This document shows, in pieces, positions 14,915 to 15,735 of a DNA stretch of 15,735 bases. The stretch spans positions 2,541 to 18,275 of the forward strand of contig DFYU01000143.1 in NCBI GenBank assembly GCA_002383415.1. Direction: 5' to 3'. The notes under the pieces were generated by a model that did no database searches, had not been told where the DNA came from, and saw only the letters and a list, made by a program, of their open reading frames with translations. This DNA comes from Geobacter sp. UBA4074 (lineage in GTDB: Bacteria; Desulfobacterota; Desulfuromonadia; Geobacterales; Pseudopelobacteraceae). How positions within the stretch are numbered: position 1 is the first letter of the stretch; every line of letters begins with the position of its first letter. A program made the position numbers and the translations under genes.

Positions 14915-15313
14915 ATGCTGTTGCGCGTCTATTACGAAGACACCGATGCTGCCGGGGTGGTCTACCACTCCAATTACCTCAACTATTGTGAGCGGGCCCG
15001 CACCGAATATCTGCGTGAGCGTGGCTGGTCGGTGGCCGAGCTGGCCAGCGACGGGGCGGTCTTCCCGGTGGTACGGATGGAGATCGATTTCAAGGCACCG
15101 GCCCGACACGATGATCTGCTGCAGGTCATCACGACACCACTGCGGGTGGGCGGATCATCCTTTGAGTTGCGCCAGCGGGTACACCGTGCATCCGACGGTA
15201 AGCTGCTGGTGGAACTGCTGGTGATGCTGGCCTGTGTGACGCCCCAACTCAAGGCGCGTCGAATTCCCGCTGGGGTGCGAGAAACACTGAGCGCTGAGGT
15301 GTCCGCTGCATGA
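14915..15313 (+). CDS. ybgC: YbgC-like hotdog-fold acyl-CoA thioesterase
   Basis: This 132-residue protein belongs to the 4-hydroxybenzoyl-CoA thioesterase / YbgC group of hotdog-fold enzymes, which hydrolyse acyl-CoA thioesters in the cytoplasm. The N-terminal signature YYEDTDAAGVVYHSNYLNYCERARTE starts at residue 6 (first 20 residues 6-25); Asp11 is the expected catalytic aspartate and Tyr17-His18 follow. I start it at the ATG 14915, which has AAGAGGA six bases upstream and gives the family's usual N-terminus; an upstream in-frame GTG (14822) would add 31 unrelated residues. The gene is not in a tol-pal cluster, where E. coli ybgC lies, but overlaps mqnC by four bases (ATGA). Its substrate cannot be told from sequence. 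Confidence 0.9.
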   Translation: MLLRVYYEDTDAAGVVYHSNYLNYCERARTEYLRERGWSVAELASDGAVFPVVRMEIDFKAPARHDDLLQVITTPLRVGGSSFELRQRVHRASDGKLLVELLVMLACVTPQLKARRIPAGVRETLSAEVSAA

Positions 15314-15735
15314 ACAGAGCGCCAGAAACCATAGACCGCACACAAGCGCTGGAACTGCTCGTACACGGTGATCTGCTCCAGCTGGGCAAGTGGGCGGACG
15401 CCATCAGGCGACGCTTGCATCCGGATAACCGGGTCACCTTTGTGGTGGACCGCAACGTCAACTATACCAATGTCTGCGAATCCCGCTGTTCGTTCTGCGC
15501 CTTTTACCGCGATATCGACGCAGCGGATGCCTATCTGCTGGATTACGAAGCCATCTTTGCAAAGATCGCGGAACTGGTGGAGCGGGGCGGCACGCAACTG
15601 CTGATGCAGGGCGGCCTACACCCGGAGATCGGTATAGAGTACTTCGAGAATCTGTTCCGCGATATCAAGCGGCGCTTTCCGCTGGTACAGAACCATTCCC
15701 TGTCGCCAGCCGAGATCTGCCACCTGGCTGACCGG
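15310..15735 (+). CDS. mqnC: Cyclic dehypoxanthine futalosine synthase (radical SAM), 3' part cut off
   Basis: MqnC cyclises dehypoxanthine futalosine by a radical SAM reaction in the futalosine route to menaquinone. The 142 visible residues include VTFVVDRNVNYTNVC, then the iron-sulfur motif CESRCSFC with Cys56, Cys60 and Cys63 (CxxxCxxC), then AFYRD, and GGTQLLMQGGLHP at 93-105, which contributes to SAM binding. The VDRNVNYTNVC wording and the LLMQGGLHP and HSLSPAEI blocks fit MqnC better than the related MqnE. The remainder lies beyond the window. The ATG at 15310 overlaps the thioesterase stop (ATGA), so the two are very probably co-translated. It implies that the organism respires with menaquinone made by this route. 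Confidence 0.9.
   Translation, partial: MNRAPETIDRTQALELLVHGDLLQLGKWADAIRRRLHPDNRVTFVVDRNVNYTNVCESRCSFCAFYRDIDAADAYLLDYEAIFAKIAELVERGGTQLLMQGGLHPEIGIEYFENLFRDIKRRFPLVQNHSLSPAEICHLADR

Noticed and set aside
1..15735. Search for tRNA or rRNA genes, CRISPR arrays, insertion sequences, phage or defence genes
   Set aside because: Reading both strands showed no cloverleaf-like tRNA, rRNA block, regularly spaced repeats, transposase or integrase; nearly all sequence is explained by conserved housekeeping genes.

Overview
This is a chromosomal replication-origin neighbourhood made almost entirely of housekeeping genes. Left of the origin, on the minus strand, the order is dnaA (6631-8016), dnaN (5263-6381), recF (4181-5263), gyrB (1785-4184) and gyrA (from 1766 down, running off the left edge). 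Right of it, on the plus strand, are rpmH (8396-8545), rnpA (8552-8917), yidD (8917-9129), yidC (9153-10745), mnmE (10756-12129), mnmG (12162-14039) and rsmG (14036-14686). A strong terminator follows, then a second short operon: a YbgC-like thioesterase (14915-15313) and the start of mqnC (from 15310, running off the right edge).

The proteins point to a Gram-negative bacterium. GyrB is 799 residues long, with the extra segment in its Toprim part, and YidC has a large periplasmic domain. MqnC means menaquinone is made by the futalosine route. Together with protein style and medium-high GC, this suggests the Desulfuromonadales/Geobacterales (Geobacter, Trichlorobacter or Pelobacter propionicus type). 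That assignment is inference from recall, not a search.

The gene groups work as units. The minus-strand block starts and elongates replication (DnaA, beta clamp), repairs forks (RecF) and controls supercoiling (gyrase). Its genes are tightly packed: dnaN-recF overlap by 1 base, recF-gyrB by 4, and gyrB-gyrA are 18 apart. The plus-strand block makes ribosomal protein L34 and the RNase P protein, then YidD and YidC for membrane-protein insertion, then MnmE and MnmG for tRNA wobble-uridine modification, and RsmG for 16S rRNA methylation. Both blocks are transcribed away from dnaA, that is, along the leading strands if the origin lies here.

The non-coding parts are the most informative. Both gaps flanking dnaA (6382-6630 and 8017-8395) hold DnaA-box-like 9-mers and A/T-rich stretches, which fits a two-part oriC. 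The right-hand gap also holds a perfect 12-bp-arm inverted repeat built from these 9-mers. A near-perfect parS centromere (12135-12150) lies between mnmE and mnmG, although parA-parB do not follow rsmG. Downstream of rsmG the terminator is wrapped in several nested and competing inverted repeats. I found no mobile element, CRISPR, tRNA, rRNA or defence system, and no previously undescribed protein system.
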